Shown: positions 24,175-31,882 of the stretch, in pieces
Position numbering within the stretch: the first letter of the stretch is position 1
Layout: every line of letters begins with the position of its first letter
Source of the DNA: Paenibacillus_Z sp042653205
GTDB taxonomy: Bacteria; Bacillota; Bacilli; Paenibacillales; Paenibacillaceae
Direction: 5' to 3'
Assembly (NCBI RefSeq): GCF_042653205.1
Contig: NZ_JBHSHY010000017.1
Coordinates: 1 to 64,000 of the forward strand
DNA: 64,000 nucleotides
Translations under genes and position numbers: made by a program
The notes under the pieces: generated by a model
The model's input: the letters and a program-made list of their open reading frames with translations, nothing else
Databases searched by the model: none
What the model was told of the DNA's origin: nothing

Positions 24175-25350
24175 TTACGCCTTGCCGGCCGACTCCCGGT
24201 ACTCCGTCGGGGACAGGCCGACCTTGCGCTTGAAGATCTGGCTGAAGTAGCGCGGATCGTGGTACCCGACCAGCTCGGCGATCTCATAGTTCTTGTAATG
24301 CGTGCCGGCCAGCAGGCTCTTGGCCTTCTCGATGCGAATCCGCGTGAGATGCTCGATGAACGTCGTGCCGGTGTTCAGCTTGAACAGCAGGCTGAGGTAC
24401 GTCGGCGTCATGTACACTTTCTGCGCCATCGTCTGCAGCGACGCGCCCCGGTAATCCTGCTCCATGTGCTGGATCGTCTTCTTAATAATGCTGCGGTGGC
24501 TCTCCTTCCGCTCGGACAGCAGCGCGCTTCGGACGCCGGCGAGGAAGCGCGCGACGTACGCCTTGATCTCCCGCAGCGTCCGCAGCTTGACGACGGACAT
24601 GATTTCGCAGCGATTGCAAGCGCTCTCATAATTGGCGTTGGCAAGCAGCTTCTTCTCGGTGCCGACCAGGAGGCGCGCCGTCAGCTCGTACATGGCCTGG
24701 ATGTCGATCGGCCCCTCCGCGAGCAGCGCGTCGTAATACGCGTCGACGGCCGCCTCGATGTCCGCGTCGGCGTCCGCCGCCTTCAAGCCCTCGAGCAGCG
24801 CCTGTTCCAGCTCCGACGTATCGTCGCGCGGCGCCGCGTACCGGGGCAGCTCGCCGTGCCGGATGACGTGGCCGGTGCCGCGGTAAAACGTGTCCTGCAG
24901 CGCCCGCGACGCCTGCCGGTACGAGTGATGCACGTCGCCGAGCAGGGCACACGGCGCGCCGACGCCCACGCTCACCGGCAGGCCGAACCGCTCCGCGACC
25001 TGCGCCTGCACGGCCTCCAGCTGGCCCGCGGACTTCCACGAGAACAGCAGCCCGATGCGGTGCCGGCCGTCCATGAACACGGCGCTTCCGCGGAATGCCC
25101 GCTGCTGCAGCTCTTCCCGCATGCGCTCCATGCGCTGCGCGTTCTCTTCCTCGTCTTCGCCGGGCGGCGGGCACGGCTCGAACAGCGCGATGGCGGGGTA
25201 GGTAAAATACGGATTCAGCCCCAGGCGGGTCAGGCCATCCTTCGCGTTCGCGCTGTTCGGCTTGCGTCCCAGCGCGAGATCCTGCAGAAACCGGTCCCGC
25301 ATCCACGTCAAAATAACGTCCTCTTCATACAGCAGCCCTTCAGGAAGCAT
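24175..25350 (-). CDS. AraC family transcriptional regulator (YesN-like C-terminus)
   Basis: This is a 391-aa protein. The C-terminal AraC DNA-binding domain (about 290-388) contains LQTMAQKVYMTPTYLSLLFK and NYEIAELVGYHDPRYFSQIF. The N-terminal 280 residues resemble the linker/GGDEF-like part of YesN-type response regulators, but no receiver domain or cupin is present. The ATG at 25350 has AAAGGGG 8 nt upstream. It is 70 bp downstream of the FCD-GntR gene and likely cotranscribed with it; together they probably regulate the sugar-acid genes. Confidence 0.85.
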   Translation of the reverse strand: MLPEGLLYEEDVILTWMRDRFLQDLALGRKPNSANAKDGLTRLGLNPYFTYPAIALFEPCPPPGEDEEENAQRMERMREELQQRAFRGSAVFMDGRHRIGLLFSWKSAGQLEAVQAQVAERFGLPVSVGVGAPCALLGDVHHSYRQASRALQDTFYRGTGHVIRHGELPRYAAPRDDTSELEQALLEGLKAADADADIEAAVDAYYDALLAEGPIDIQAMYELTARLLVGTEKKLLANANYESACNRCEIMSVVKLRTLREIKAYVARFLAGVRSALLSERKESHRSIIKKTIQHMEQDYRGASLQTMAQKVYMTPTYLSLLFKLNTGTTFIEHLTRIRIEKAKSLLAGTHYKNYEIAELVGYHDPRYFSQIFKRKVGLSPTEYRESAGKA

Positions 25351-25419
25351 CGTCATGTCCCCTTTTACGAAAGGATGTATGCGCCCGGCCGGCTTGCCGC
25401 CGTCCCGTCTAAGATGCCT

Positions 25420-26091
25420 TTATTCCAATTCGATCTGCTTGTACGCGTGCATATGCTCGACGAACGCCGCCTCCGCCGCGTCCGGATCGCCCGAACGGAG
25501 GGCGTCGACGAGCAGCTGATGCCATTCGGCCAGCACGTTGGTCGTGTAATGGCGGTTGGAGAAGGCCATGAAGCGCATGACCTTGGTGCGCATGTGATGC
25601 CACAGCTCCAGAATCGCCTGGTTGCCGCACCGGTCGTAGAAGAACCCGTGGAAATCCATGTCCAGCTCGAGGATGCGCAGCAGCTCGTTTTGCCGGTGGG
25701 CGGCTTCCATATCATCGATGACGCGTTGAAGATAGCGGTAGTCCTCCTCCGTCAGCGACTTCATCGCCTGCCGGACGGCGAAGCCCTCGATAATCTCGCG
25801 CAGGACGAAAATATCCCGGATCTCCTTGGCCGTGATCGTCGAGACGACCGAGCCTTTGTTCGGCACGCCGACGATCAGACCTTCCTGCTTCAGCCGCTCC
25901 AGCGCCTCGCGCACCGGCGCCTGGCTGATTCGATGCCTGCCCGCAATGTCCATGACGATCAGGCGCGCGCCCGGCTGCAGCGTTCCGGAGAGAATGTCCC
26001 GCTTCAGGCCGGCATACACGTGCTCGCTGATCGAACTCGTCGGATAGTCCGTCCGGTCGTGGATGATAGCGTTCACGGCTCCTTTATGCAT
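25420..26091 (-). CDS. GntR family regulator with FCD effector domain
   Basis: This protein of about 223 aa has an N-terminal winged helix (RLIVMDIAGRHRISQAPVRE, then LERLKQEGLI) and an all-alpha FCD domain (about 90-223) with metal-ligand histidines (DMDFHGFFYD, HHMRTKVMRF). FCD-GntR proteins bind sugar acids or related carboxylates, which suits the neighbouring uxuA locus. The start is uncertain: the ATG at 26091 lies inside a 26-bp palindrome without a ribosome site, while AAAGGAG lies just after it, 2 nt before an in-frame GTG (26076). Confidence 0.87.
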   Translation of the reverse strand: MHKGAVNAIIHDRTDYPTSSISEHVYAGLKRDILSGTLQPGARLIVMDIAGRHRISQAPVREALERLKQEGLIVGVPNKGSVVSTITAKEIRDIFVLREIIEGFAVRQAMKSLTEEDYRYLQRVIDDMEAAHRQNELLRILELDMDFHGFFYDRCGNQAILELWHHMRTKVMRFMAFSNRHYTTNVLAEWHQLLVDALRSGDPDAAEAAFVEHMHAYKQIELE

Positions 26092-26115
26092 TATCGATTA
26101 TCGATAATCGATAAT
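26090..26115. promoter_or_regulatory. Perfect 26-bp palindrome at the gntR start codon
   Basis: ATTATCGATTATC is followed directly by its exact reverse complement, with no spacer, and contains three overlapping ATCGAT cores. It covers the ATG at 26091 and lies downstream of the promoter at 26131-26159. The best reading is an operator for the encoded GntR protein (autorepression). Confidence 0.7.
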
Positions 26116-26130
26116 ACTGATGTAAGCTTT

Positions 26131-26164
26131 ATTATAGGGGTTGTCCACGGGGAGGACAACCCCT
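26131..26164 (-). promoter_or_regulatory. gntR promoter overlapped by an inverted repeat
   Basis: TTGTCC (26154-26159) and TATAAT (26131-26136) are 17 bp apart on the minus strand. An 11-bp inverted repeat (AGGGGTTGTCC at 26136-26146, GGACAACCCCT at 26154-26164) spans the spacer and both boxes. A second regulator could bind here, or the repeat could form a hairpin. Confidence 0.6.
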
Positions 26165-26238
26165 AATATTGTCAATAGCTGTCGGATGCAGGCGGTTCTC
26201 TTCGCATTCGGGGCCGGATGGCGCACGCGGAAAAGGCC

Positions 26239-26405
26239 GGCATGCGCGCGATGCCGGCCTGCGCGCGGGTGCTCGCCGCCGGCCGCCGCTCTCTGCGCGG
26301 CTTCCCGTTACCGGCTGCCCGGCATGCACGCGGCGCAGGCCTGCGCACGCGGGCGCTCGCCGCCGGCGGCCGGTCTATGCGCGCGGCTGCGCGCTACCGG
26401 CCGCC
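26239..26405. repeat. GC-rich 82-bp direct repeat, two diverged copies
   Basis: Copies begin at 26239 and 26321 (GGCATGC-CGCG ... GCTCGCCGCCGG ... TACCGGC). The second runs into the last codons of dinB. It fills the space between dinB and the gntR promoter. Confidence 0.65.
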
Positions 26406-26909
26406 GGTCGGGACCGTTCCCGCTCTTTCCAAATCCGTGTTCGGCGGCTCATACCCGAGCAGCCGCGCCATGGCGGCGATTTGCCCTTTGTGATGGAATT
26501 CGTGGGTCTCGGTATGAGTGAGCAGCCATAGCGGCGTCGTGCTCCACTCCGGCTGCCACTTCACCTCGTTCGTGACGCGCTCCAGCATCCGGCCGTCGTA
26601 CTCGTCCAAAAACCGGTCCACCGCTTCGTCCGCCCGCTTGAACCGGTCACGAACCGCGCGCACGTCGGCTCGCGCGATGTCCTCCTTGGCCGCGAACGCG
26701 AAGTCCGCCCGCTTCTGCCCGAAGGCGAACGAGCCGAGCCAATACCGGTAACAATCCGCCACGTGAATATGCGTGCGGAGGATGCTGCCGCTGCCGAAGC
26801 CCGGCACGTCGGCCCGCAGCTTCTCGAGCGGCAGCTCCCCGAGGAACGCGAACATCGTTTCCCGCGTGATTCGAATGAGTTCGTATTGCGCTTTCAGCAG
26901 TTCCTTCAT
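26394..26909 (-). CDS. DinB/YfiT-like metalloprotein
   Basis: This 171-aa protein is predicted to be a four-helix bundle of the DinB superfamily. The three metal-binding histidines are recognisable: THIHVADCYRYW and, near 133-141, THTETHEFHHKGQ. Family members include thiol-dependent transferases (bacillithiol S-transferase type) and uncharacterised damage-inducible proteins. The C-terminus (GTVPTGGR) lies within an 82-bp repeat and may be a recent extension. GGGAG precedes the ATG. Confidence 0.88.
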   Translation of the reverse strand: MKELLKAQYELIRITRETMFAFLGELPLEKLRADVPGFGSGSILRTHIHVADCYRYWLGSFAFGQKRADFAFAAKEDIARADVRAVRDRFKRADEAVDRFLDEYDGRMLERVTNEVKWQPEWSTTPLWLLTHTETHEFHHKGQIAAMARLLGYEPPNTDLERAGTVPTGGR

Positions 26910-26933
26910 GCTTCATGCTCCCTTTCGGCCAAG

Positions 26934-26969
26934 AACAGCCGGGCGCCAGGCCCGGCTGTTTCTTTTAAA
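26934..26969 (-). terminator. Terminator hairpin between natB and dinB
   Basis: Arms ACAGCCGGGC and GCCCGGCTGT flank a 5-nt loop. The T-rich side (TTTCTTTT) is on the plus strand. On the minus strand it lies 30 bp after the natB stop. Confidence 0.65.
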
Positions 26970-26999
26970 ATATGGTTTTATGCGGAGCTCCGGCTTCCT

Positions 27000-28334
27000 T
27001 TACCGGTACGCCCGCATCGCCTTGAACAGCTCTTTCATCGACGGCTTCTTGCCGTACATCAGCACGCCCGCGCGGTAAATCTTCGCCGACAGCCAGCCGG
27101 ACGCCAATATCGTGACGGCCAGAATGGCGATCGACAGCCATACCTGCCAGATCGGCGGGTCGGACAGCCCCAGGCGGACGACCATCGCGTACGGCGAGAA
27201 GAACGGAATGTACGACGAGACCTTGATCAGCATCGAGCCCGGCGAATTCATGCCGCCGAACATGCAGATGTAGAAGCCCGCGAGCGACAGCATCGTGATC
27301 GGCATCACCGCCTGGCCGAGGTCCTCCGTCCGGCTGACGATGGAGCCGACGGCCGCGAACAGCGTCGCGAACAGGAAGAAGCCGGTCAGGAAGAACAGAA
27401 TCGCATAGACGAGCAGCACCGGGTCGATCTTGTCGAGCGAGATGCCGAGTTCGCCCAGCTTGTCGGCGTTCTGCGGCAGCGTCATGTTGACGACGATGAC
27501 GGCGATGTAGATGGCCAGCTGCGCCAGCACGACGAGGAACATGCCGAGAATTTTGCCGAACATCGCCTTCAGCGGCGCCACGCTCGTAATGAGAATCTCC
27601 ATGACGCGGGAGCTCTTCTCCGCCGTAATCTCGCTCGCGATCATCTGGCCGCTGATTATGATCGCCATGAACAGCATGAAGAGGATGACGTACACGGTGA
27701 TCATGTCCATGCCCTGCTGCTCCTTCGTCTTGCCGCTGCCGATGGAGCCCGCGCCTTCGGCGGTGGAGATCTGGACGGTGTCGAACTGGATCGAATTGGT
27801 CAGCAGCGTCTTCAGCTCGTCGCTCAGCCCGCCGCCGTTAATGACGGCGTCCATCTTGACCGCCTGCAGCGCCGTCGTGAGCGACAGCGACACCTTCGAC
27901 TCCATCAGGCGTTCCGACTTGTACGTGACGGCCGGGAAGCCGCCGCTCGCCGCATCCGGCGCGAATTCCACGTAGCCGTCGACGACGCCGTCCGCGACCG
28001 CCTGCTTCAGCGCCTTCTCGTTCGCCTCCGCCGAACCGGCGTCCGGGATCGGGACGAGCTCCAGCTCCGGCTTCGCCTGCGCCGCGTAATACTTGCCGAG
28101 CATATCGGCGATGCGCGTCGGCGTGAACAGCTCCGATTTCGCTTGGTCAGCCGCGCTTGCCGCGTAGCCGACCGCCGTCGGCTTGCCTTCGCCGCTGAAC
28201 TTGGAAATAATATACGGCAAATTGATGCCGATGCTCATGATGACCGCGATAATGATCGTCGTGATGAGAAATGCCTTGCCCCGAAGCTTGTTTTTGGCCG
28301 TGAATCCGACCACCGTCCAGAAGCCGTTATTCAT
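27000..28334 (-). CDS. ABC-2 type transporter permease, NatB-like
   Basis: This is a 444-aa protein with one N-terminal membrane helix (about 20-40), a large extracytoplasmic domain of about 150 residues, and five or six C-terminal helices (VIMSLL..., ILFFLTGFFLFATLFAAVGS, MLSLAGFYICMFGG). This is the topology of NatB, the Na+/drug exporter permease of Bacillus. The ATG overlaps the end of the ATPase gene by 8 nt. It is the last gene of a five-gene operon. Confidence 0.88.
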   Translation of the reverse strand: MNNGFWTVVGFTAKNKLRGKAFLITTIIIAVIMSIGINLPYIISKFSGEGKPTAVGYAASAADQAKSELFTPTRIADMLGKYYAAQAKPELELVPIPDAGSAEANEKALKQAVADGVVDGYVEFAPDAASGGFPAVTYKSERLMESKVSLSLTTALQAVKMDAVINGGGLSDELKTLLTNSIQFDTVQISTAEGAGSIGSGKTKEQQGMDMITVYVILFMLFMAIIISGQMIASEITAEKSSRVMEILITSVAPLKAMFGKILGMFLVVLAQLAIYIAVIVVNMTLPQNADKLGELGISLDKIDPVLLVYAILFFLTGFFLFATLFAAVGSIVSRTEDLGQAVMPITMLSLAGFYICMFGGMNSPGSMLIKVSSYIPFFSPYAMVVRLGLSDPPIWQVWLSIAILAVTILASGWLSAKIYRAGVLMYGKKPSMKELFKAMRAYR

Positions 28335-29229
28335 GGTTCTCACCTACCGTCTTAATAAAGATTTCGTTCAGCGTCGGTTCCATGATCTCGAAGCGCTGCA
28401 CCCCGGTCTGCGCCATCGCCAGCTCCAGGATCTCCCGGCCCGCCGCCTCATCGTCGATGAACAGCTCATAGCCGTACTCGTGGCGCGTGACGCTCCGCAC
28501 GCCGCCCGCCGCCTCCAGCCCGGTCACCTCGCCGTCCGTCGCCAGAATGACGCGCTCGCGCGGAAACTGCTTCTTAATCGCCTTCAGGTTGCCCTGCAGG
28601 ACGGGATTGGATCGATGCAAAATCGTGATGTTGCGGCACAATTCCTCGACATGCTCCATCCGGTGCGTCGAGAACAGGATGCACGAGCCGGCTTCGCGCA
28701 GCTCCTTGACCGTCGACTTCAGCAGCTCGACGTTGACGGGATCGAGGCCGCTGAACGCTTCGTCCATGATGACGATACGCGGGTTATGGATGACCGCGGC
28801 GATAAACTGGATCTTCTGCTGGTTCCCCTTGGAGAGTTCCTCGACCTTCTTGCCATAATACTCCGGCACGCCGAACCGGTCGAGCCAGCGCTTGAGGTTC
28901 CGGTCGGCGTCCTGGCGGGACATGCCGCGCAGCTGCGCGAGGTACAGGATCTGATCGCATACCTTCACCTTCGGATAGAGACCGCGCTCCTCGGGCAGGT
29001 AGCCGAGCTGCTGCAGCAGCTCCTTGCCGTACGCCTTGCCGTCGTACAGAATCTTGCCGGAATCGGGATAAATGAGGCCGAGAACCATGCGCATCGTCGT
29101 CGTTTTGCCCGCGCCGTTCGCGCCGAGCAGGCCGTAAATCTCGCCGGGGGCGACGTCGAAGCTGATGCCGTTCACGGCGGTTTTGCCGCCGTACTGCTTG
29201 ATGACGTGATTAACCGATAACGCGTTCAT
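28327..29229 (-). CDS. ABC transporter ATP-binding protein, NatA-like
   Basis: This 300-aa ATPase has Walker A (GANGAGKTT), signature LSKGNQQKIQF, Walker B (IVIMDEAFSGLD), the switch His in STHRMEH and a C-terminal extension typical of NatA/YhaQ. It partners the downstream NatB-like permease, probably exporting ions or toxic compounds. Its ATG follows the stop of the preceding ATPase gene directly (TAAATG). Confidence 0.92.
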   Translation of the reverse strand: MNALSVNHVIKQYGGKTAVNGISFDVAPGEIYGLLGANGAGKTTTMRMVLGLIYPDSGKILYDGKAYGKELLQQLGYLPEERGLYPKVKVCDQILYLAQLRGMSRQDADRNLKRWLDRFGVPEYYGKKVEELSKGNQQKIQFIAAVIHNPRIVIMDEAFSGLDPVNVELLKSTVKELREAGSCILFSTHRMEHVEELCRNITILHRSNPVLQGNLKAIKKQFPRERVILATDGEVTGLEAAGGVRSVTRHEYGYELFIDDEAAGREILELAMAQTGVQRFEIMEPTLNEIFIKTVGENHE

Positions 29230-30129
29230 TTACATAACCCCTCTCGCATGTTCAGTGAGATGAATCAGAATATCGTCCAGCTCCAGCTTCCGCTTGCTGA
29301 CGAGCGCCGCGCCGGCTTCGGCCAGCCAGCGCTCCGCCGCCTGCGCCGATTCCGTTACGATCCGGTACGTCGTGCCCCCGGCCGGCTCGCCGCCGCGGAA
29401 GCCGGGCAGCGCCTTCCAATCGAGCGCCCGCTCGCCGGCATCGACGTACATCGTTTGCCAGGAATCGAGCAGCGCGTCCTTCTCGTACATCCCCAGCACC
29501 CGGCCGTGGACGACGAAGACGATGTAATCCGCCAGCCGCCGGACCTCGTCCACGATGTGGGACGCCATCACGATCGTCCGGTCGCCCTGCTCCATGTAGC
29601 GGTGAAGGACGTCGATCATCGTTTTCCATGCGATGGGGTCGAGGCCCGAGGACGGCTCGTCGAGCAGCAGCAGCTCCGGATGATGCGCCAGCGCGAGCGA
29701 CAGGTCGAACTTGCGCCGCATCCCTTTGGACATCTTGCCGAGCCTAAGCCCCGCGTCGACCTCGAAGCGCCGCAGCAGCTCGCGGTAGTAGTTGACGTCC
29801 CAGTCGGGATACCACGGCCGCACGAACGCCGCCTTCGCGTCGCCGGTAATCTTGTCCTCGAGATCGATCGCTTCCTCCGGCACGTACCCGATGCGCGCCT
29901 TGTACGCCGTCTCGTCGCCGTCGCCGACCCGCCGCCCGAGCAGGCTGACGCGTCCCGCATCCGGCCGCGCCAAGCCCAGCATCAGCCGGAACAGCGAGCT
30001 TTTGCCGGAGCCGTTCGGCCCGACGATCGCCGTCACGTACCCCGCCGGAACGGTCAGCTCGACCGGCCCCAGCTGGAAATGCGCCCGGCGCTGCACCAGC
30101 CCCTCAATCGTCACAACCGCTTCCATCAT
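29230..30129 (-). CDS. ABC transporter ATP-binding protein (YtrB-like)
   Basis: This is a 299-aa ATPase with Walker A (GPNGSGKSS), signature MSKGMRRKFDLS, Walker B (LLLLDEPSSGLD) and H-switch (ASHIVDE). The C-terminal region after about 220 is typical of YtrB/EcsA-like exporters. The ATG at 30129 overlaps the regulator's TGA (ATGATG junction) and has AGAGGGGG upstream; sequence 5' of it in the same frame is the regulator gene. It most likely works with the permease at 30591-31313. Confidence 0.9.
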   Translation of the reverse strand: MMEAVVTIEGLVQRRAHFQLGPVELTVPAGYVTAIVGPNGSGKSSLFRLMLGLARPDAGRVSLLGRRVGDGDETAYKARIGYVPEEAIDLEDKITGDAKAAFVRPWYPDWDVNYYRELLRRFEVDAGLRLGKMSKGMRRKFDLSLALAHHPELLLLDEPSSGLDPIAWKTMIDVLHRYMEQGDRTIVMASHIVDEVRRLADYIVFVVHGRVLGMYEKDALLDSWQTMYVDAGERALDWKALPGFRGGEPAGGTTYRIVTESAQAAERWLAEAGAALVSKRKLELDDILIHLTEHARGVM

Positions 30130-30566
30130 GTCGGTTCCCCCTCTTCGCCCGATGGCGTCTTGTCTAGTCCCGTCTCGTACGCCGCCCGCTTCCGCCGCAG
30201 TGCCTCGAGCAGCATCTCCGCCAGCTCGCCGTCGGTAAAGTGCGCCCGGACGCCCGCCTCCGCCGCCGCCTCGACCGCTTCCTGCACCGCGCCGCGCCGC
30301 TGGTTGTCCCGAAGCGCGTCGTCGACCTTGGCCACGAACGTGCCCGTTCCTTGGCGGGTGCGCAGCAGGCCTTCGTTCTCGAGGTCCTGGTACACGCGGC
30401 GGATCGTGATGACGCTGCATTTCGTCTGCTGCGCCAGCTCGCGGATCGAGGGCAGCAGCGTGCCCTCCGGCATCTGCCCGCTGACGATGAAAGCACGGAG
30501 CTGCCCTTCGATTTGGCGGTACAGCGGTTCCGCGCTCTGTTCATTCAGTTGAATCGGTATCCACAC
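30126..30566 (-). CDS. GntR family regulator, YtrA subfamily
   Basis: This regulator of about 146 aa has an N-terminal winged helix (LPSIRELAQQTKCSVITIRR, then VYQDLENEGLLRTRQGTGTF) and only a short helical tail, which defines the YtrA subfamily. Such proteins repress adjacent ABC operons and are often released by cell-wall antibiotics. The GTG at 30566 is preferred (AAAGGGG 8 nt upstream); a GTG at 30575 is also possible. It lies between the permease and ATPase genes, and its probable operator is the palindrome at 31341-31364. Confidence 0.88.
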   Translation of the reverse strand: MWIPIQLNEQSAEPLYRQIEGQLRAFIVSGQMPEGTLLPSIRELAQQTKCSVITIRRVYQDLENEGLLRTRQGTGTFVAKVDDALRDNQRRGAVQEAVEAAAEAGVRAHFTDGELAEMLLEALRRKRAAYETGLDKTPSGEEGEPT

Positions 30567-30590
30567 CGCTGCCACCCCTTTCCTGATTCC

Positions 30591-31313
30591 CTAGAGGAAC
30601 AGATTGCGCTTCGCAATCCGCCTCCGCAACAGCCGCGCGACGAGGAACGTGGCGAGCGCGCCCGCCAGCAGCGCGACGGCCGGCCAGAGCGCCCGATGAT
30701 CGCGGGCCGCTTCGATCGAGGCGTACATCAGGCTCGTGTCCGTCAGCCACAGCACGATCCCAGCCGCCGCGTAGACCCCCACGTAGCCGAAACAGACCAA
30801 GCAGTAGACCTTGCCGTGCAGCGTCTGTTCGAAAAACACGTACGTGGCGCTCGCCGCCATCGCGTAGCCGTACCATGTCAGCGCGTACAGCACGTACGAG
30901 CCGGCCGGGAGCAGCCCGCGCAGGCCGCTCATCGCGGCGTACTGCACCGTGAAGAAATACGCGGCCACGAGCGTCAATACGACAACGTGCTGCATCATCC
31001 GCGAGAGCACGATCGCATCCCAGCTGATCGGGAGCGTGCGCCAGTAGGCCAGCTTGCGGGAATACGTGTCTCGGCTCCAATAGTGCATCATGCTGCGGTT
31101 CATGACGAACGCCATGTTCGGCAGGATGGTCAGGTAGACGAAATCGCCCAGCCAGTCGAAGCGGCTCGCCGCCCCTTTCTCCCACATATCCTGGAACAAC
31201 GGCATCATGACGATGGCGATATAGGTGAAGAAAACAATCGTGAAAACCAATCCGCCCCAGGAACGCCGCCCCTCGGAACGAAGCAGCGTCATCGCGCCTT
31301 GCCAAGTCGTCAT
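30591..31313 (-). CDS. Putative ABC transporter membrane subunit
   Basis: This 240-aa protein has about six hydrophobic segments (LVFTIVFFTYIAIVMMPLF, VVVLTLVAAYFFTVQYAAM, VYAAAGIVLWL, AVALLAGALATFLVARLL). No known signature is seen, but it is the first gene of the YtrA-type operon and has the right topology to be the permease for the ATPase at 29230-30129. The start at 31313 gives the family-like N-terminus MTTWQGAMTLLRSEGRRSW. Confidence 0.75.
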   Translation of the reverse strand: MTTWQGAMTLLRSEGRRSWGGLVFTIVFFTYIAIVMMPLFQDMWEKGAASRFDWLGDFVYLTILPNMAFVMNRSMMHYWSRDTYSRKLAYWRTLPISWDAIVLSRMMQHVVVLTLVAAYFFTVQYAAMSGLRGLLPAGSYVLYALTWYGYAMAASATYVFFEQTLHGKVYCLVCFGYVGVYAAAGIVLWLTDTSLMYASIEAARDHRALWPAVALLAGALATFLVARLLRRRIAKRNLFL

Positions 31314-31340
31314 TGTCGCTTCAGCTCCTTTGGTCTGTAC

Positions 31341-31391
31341 ACTGTATATATTAATATACACAGTATAATCACTGTGGAAGCTGATTGTCAA
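31341..31391 (-). promoter_or_regulatory. Promoter and YtrA-type operator of the ABC operon
   Basis: TTGACA (31386-31391) and TATACT (31362-31367) are 18 bp apart on the minus strand. Just downstream and touching the -10 lies the inverted repeat ACTGTATATATTAATATACACAGT (31341-31364; ACTGTRTATATTA core, one mismatched pair per half). Placement and shape fit repression by the YtrA-type protein of the operon. Confidence 0.8.
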
Positions 31392-31490
31392 CAGTTGGGA
31401 AAGGGAAATTTCGGAAGACGGCGGTTATGGCGGTTGCGGTTGACAGTTGCGCGGGAGAAATGCTGGCGTTCGGCGCCGCGAGCGGGGGCT

Positions 31491-31796
31491 GGGTACCGCT
31501 CGTGCGGCGAGTTCGCCGGCGTTTGGCGGATGTGCGGTACTGGGTACCGCTCTTGCGGCGAATTCGCCGGGATTGGGCGGATGTGCGGTACTGGGTACCG
31601 CTCTTGCGGCGATATCGCCGGGATTGGGCGGATGTGCGGTACTGGGTACCGCTCTTGCGGCGAATTCGCCGGGATTGGGCGGATGTGCGGTACCGGGTAC
31701 CGCTCTTACGGCGAATTCGCCGGAATTGGGCGGATGTGCGGTACTAGGTACCGCTCTTGCGGCAATTCGCCGGCGCCCGGCCTTTGTGCGGTACTA
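31491..31796. repeat. 51-bp minisatellite, six tandem copies
   Basis: The unit begins GGGTACCGCTCTTGCGGCGA and ends GGCGGATGTGCGGTACT. Copies start at 31491, 31542, 31593, 31644, 31695 and 31746. The first and last are the most diverged; the inner copies differ by one to three bases. Because 51 is a multiple of three, frames stay open across it, but none has a ribosome site and the substitutions change amino acids in every frame. The gap 31314-31882 otherwise holds the operon promoter and a terminator. Confidence 0.88.
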
Positions 31797-31836
31797 CGTT
31801 CCTCCCACCGCTCCGGTAGCATGCTTCGCGCCAATA

Positions 31837-31877
31837 TAAAAACCGCCACCCCTGCGCACAGCGCAGGGGTGGCGGTT
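31837..31877 (-). terminator. Intrinsic terminator, 17-bp stem
   Basis: AACCGCCACCCCTGCGC (31841-31857) pairs perfectly with 31861-31877 around a 3-nt loop. On the minus strand it is followed by TTTTTATATTGG, and it is 6 bp after the stop of the gene at 31883. Confidence 0.93.
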
Positions 31878-31882
31878 CAAGC

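Noticed and set aside
31491..31796. CRISPR array
   Set aside because: The units are contiguous 51-bp repeats with no unique spacers and no cas genes nearby.
31385..31839. Repeat-protein frames with 17-residue units across the 51-bp minisatellite
   Set aside because: No ribosome site; starts lie within a promoter for the opposite strand; substitutions are non-synonymous in every frame.
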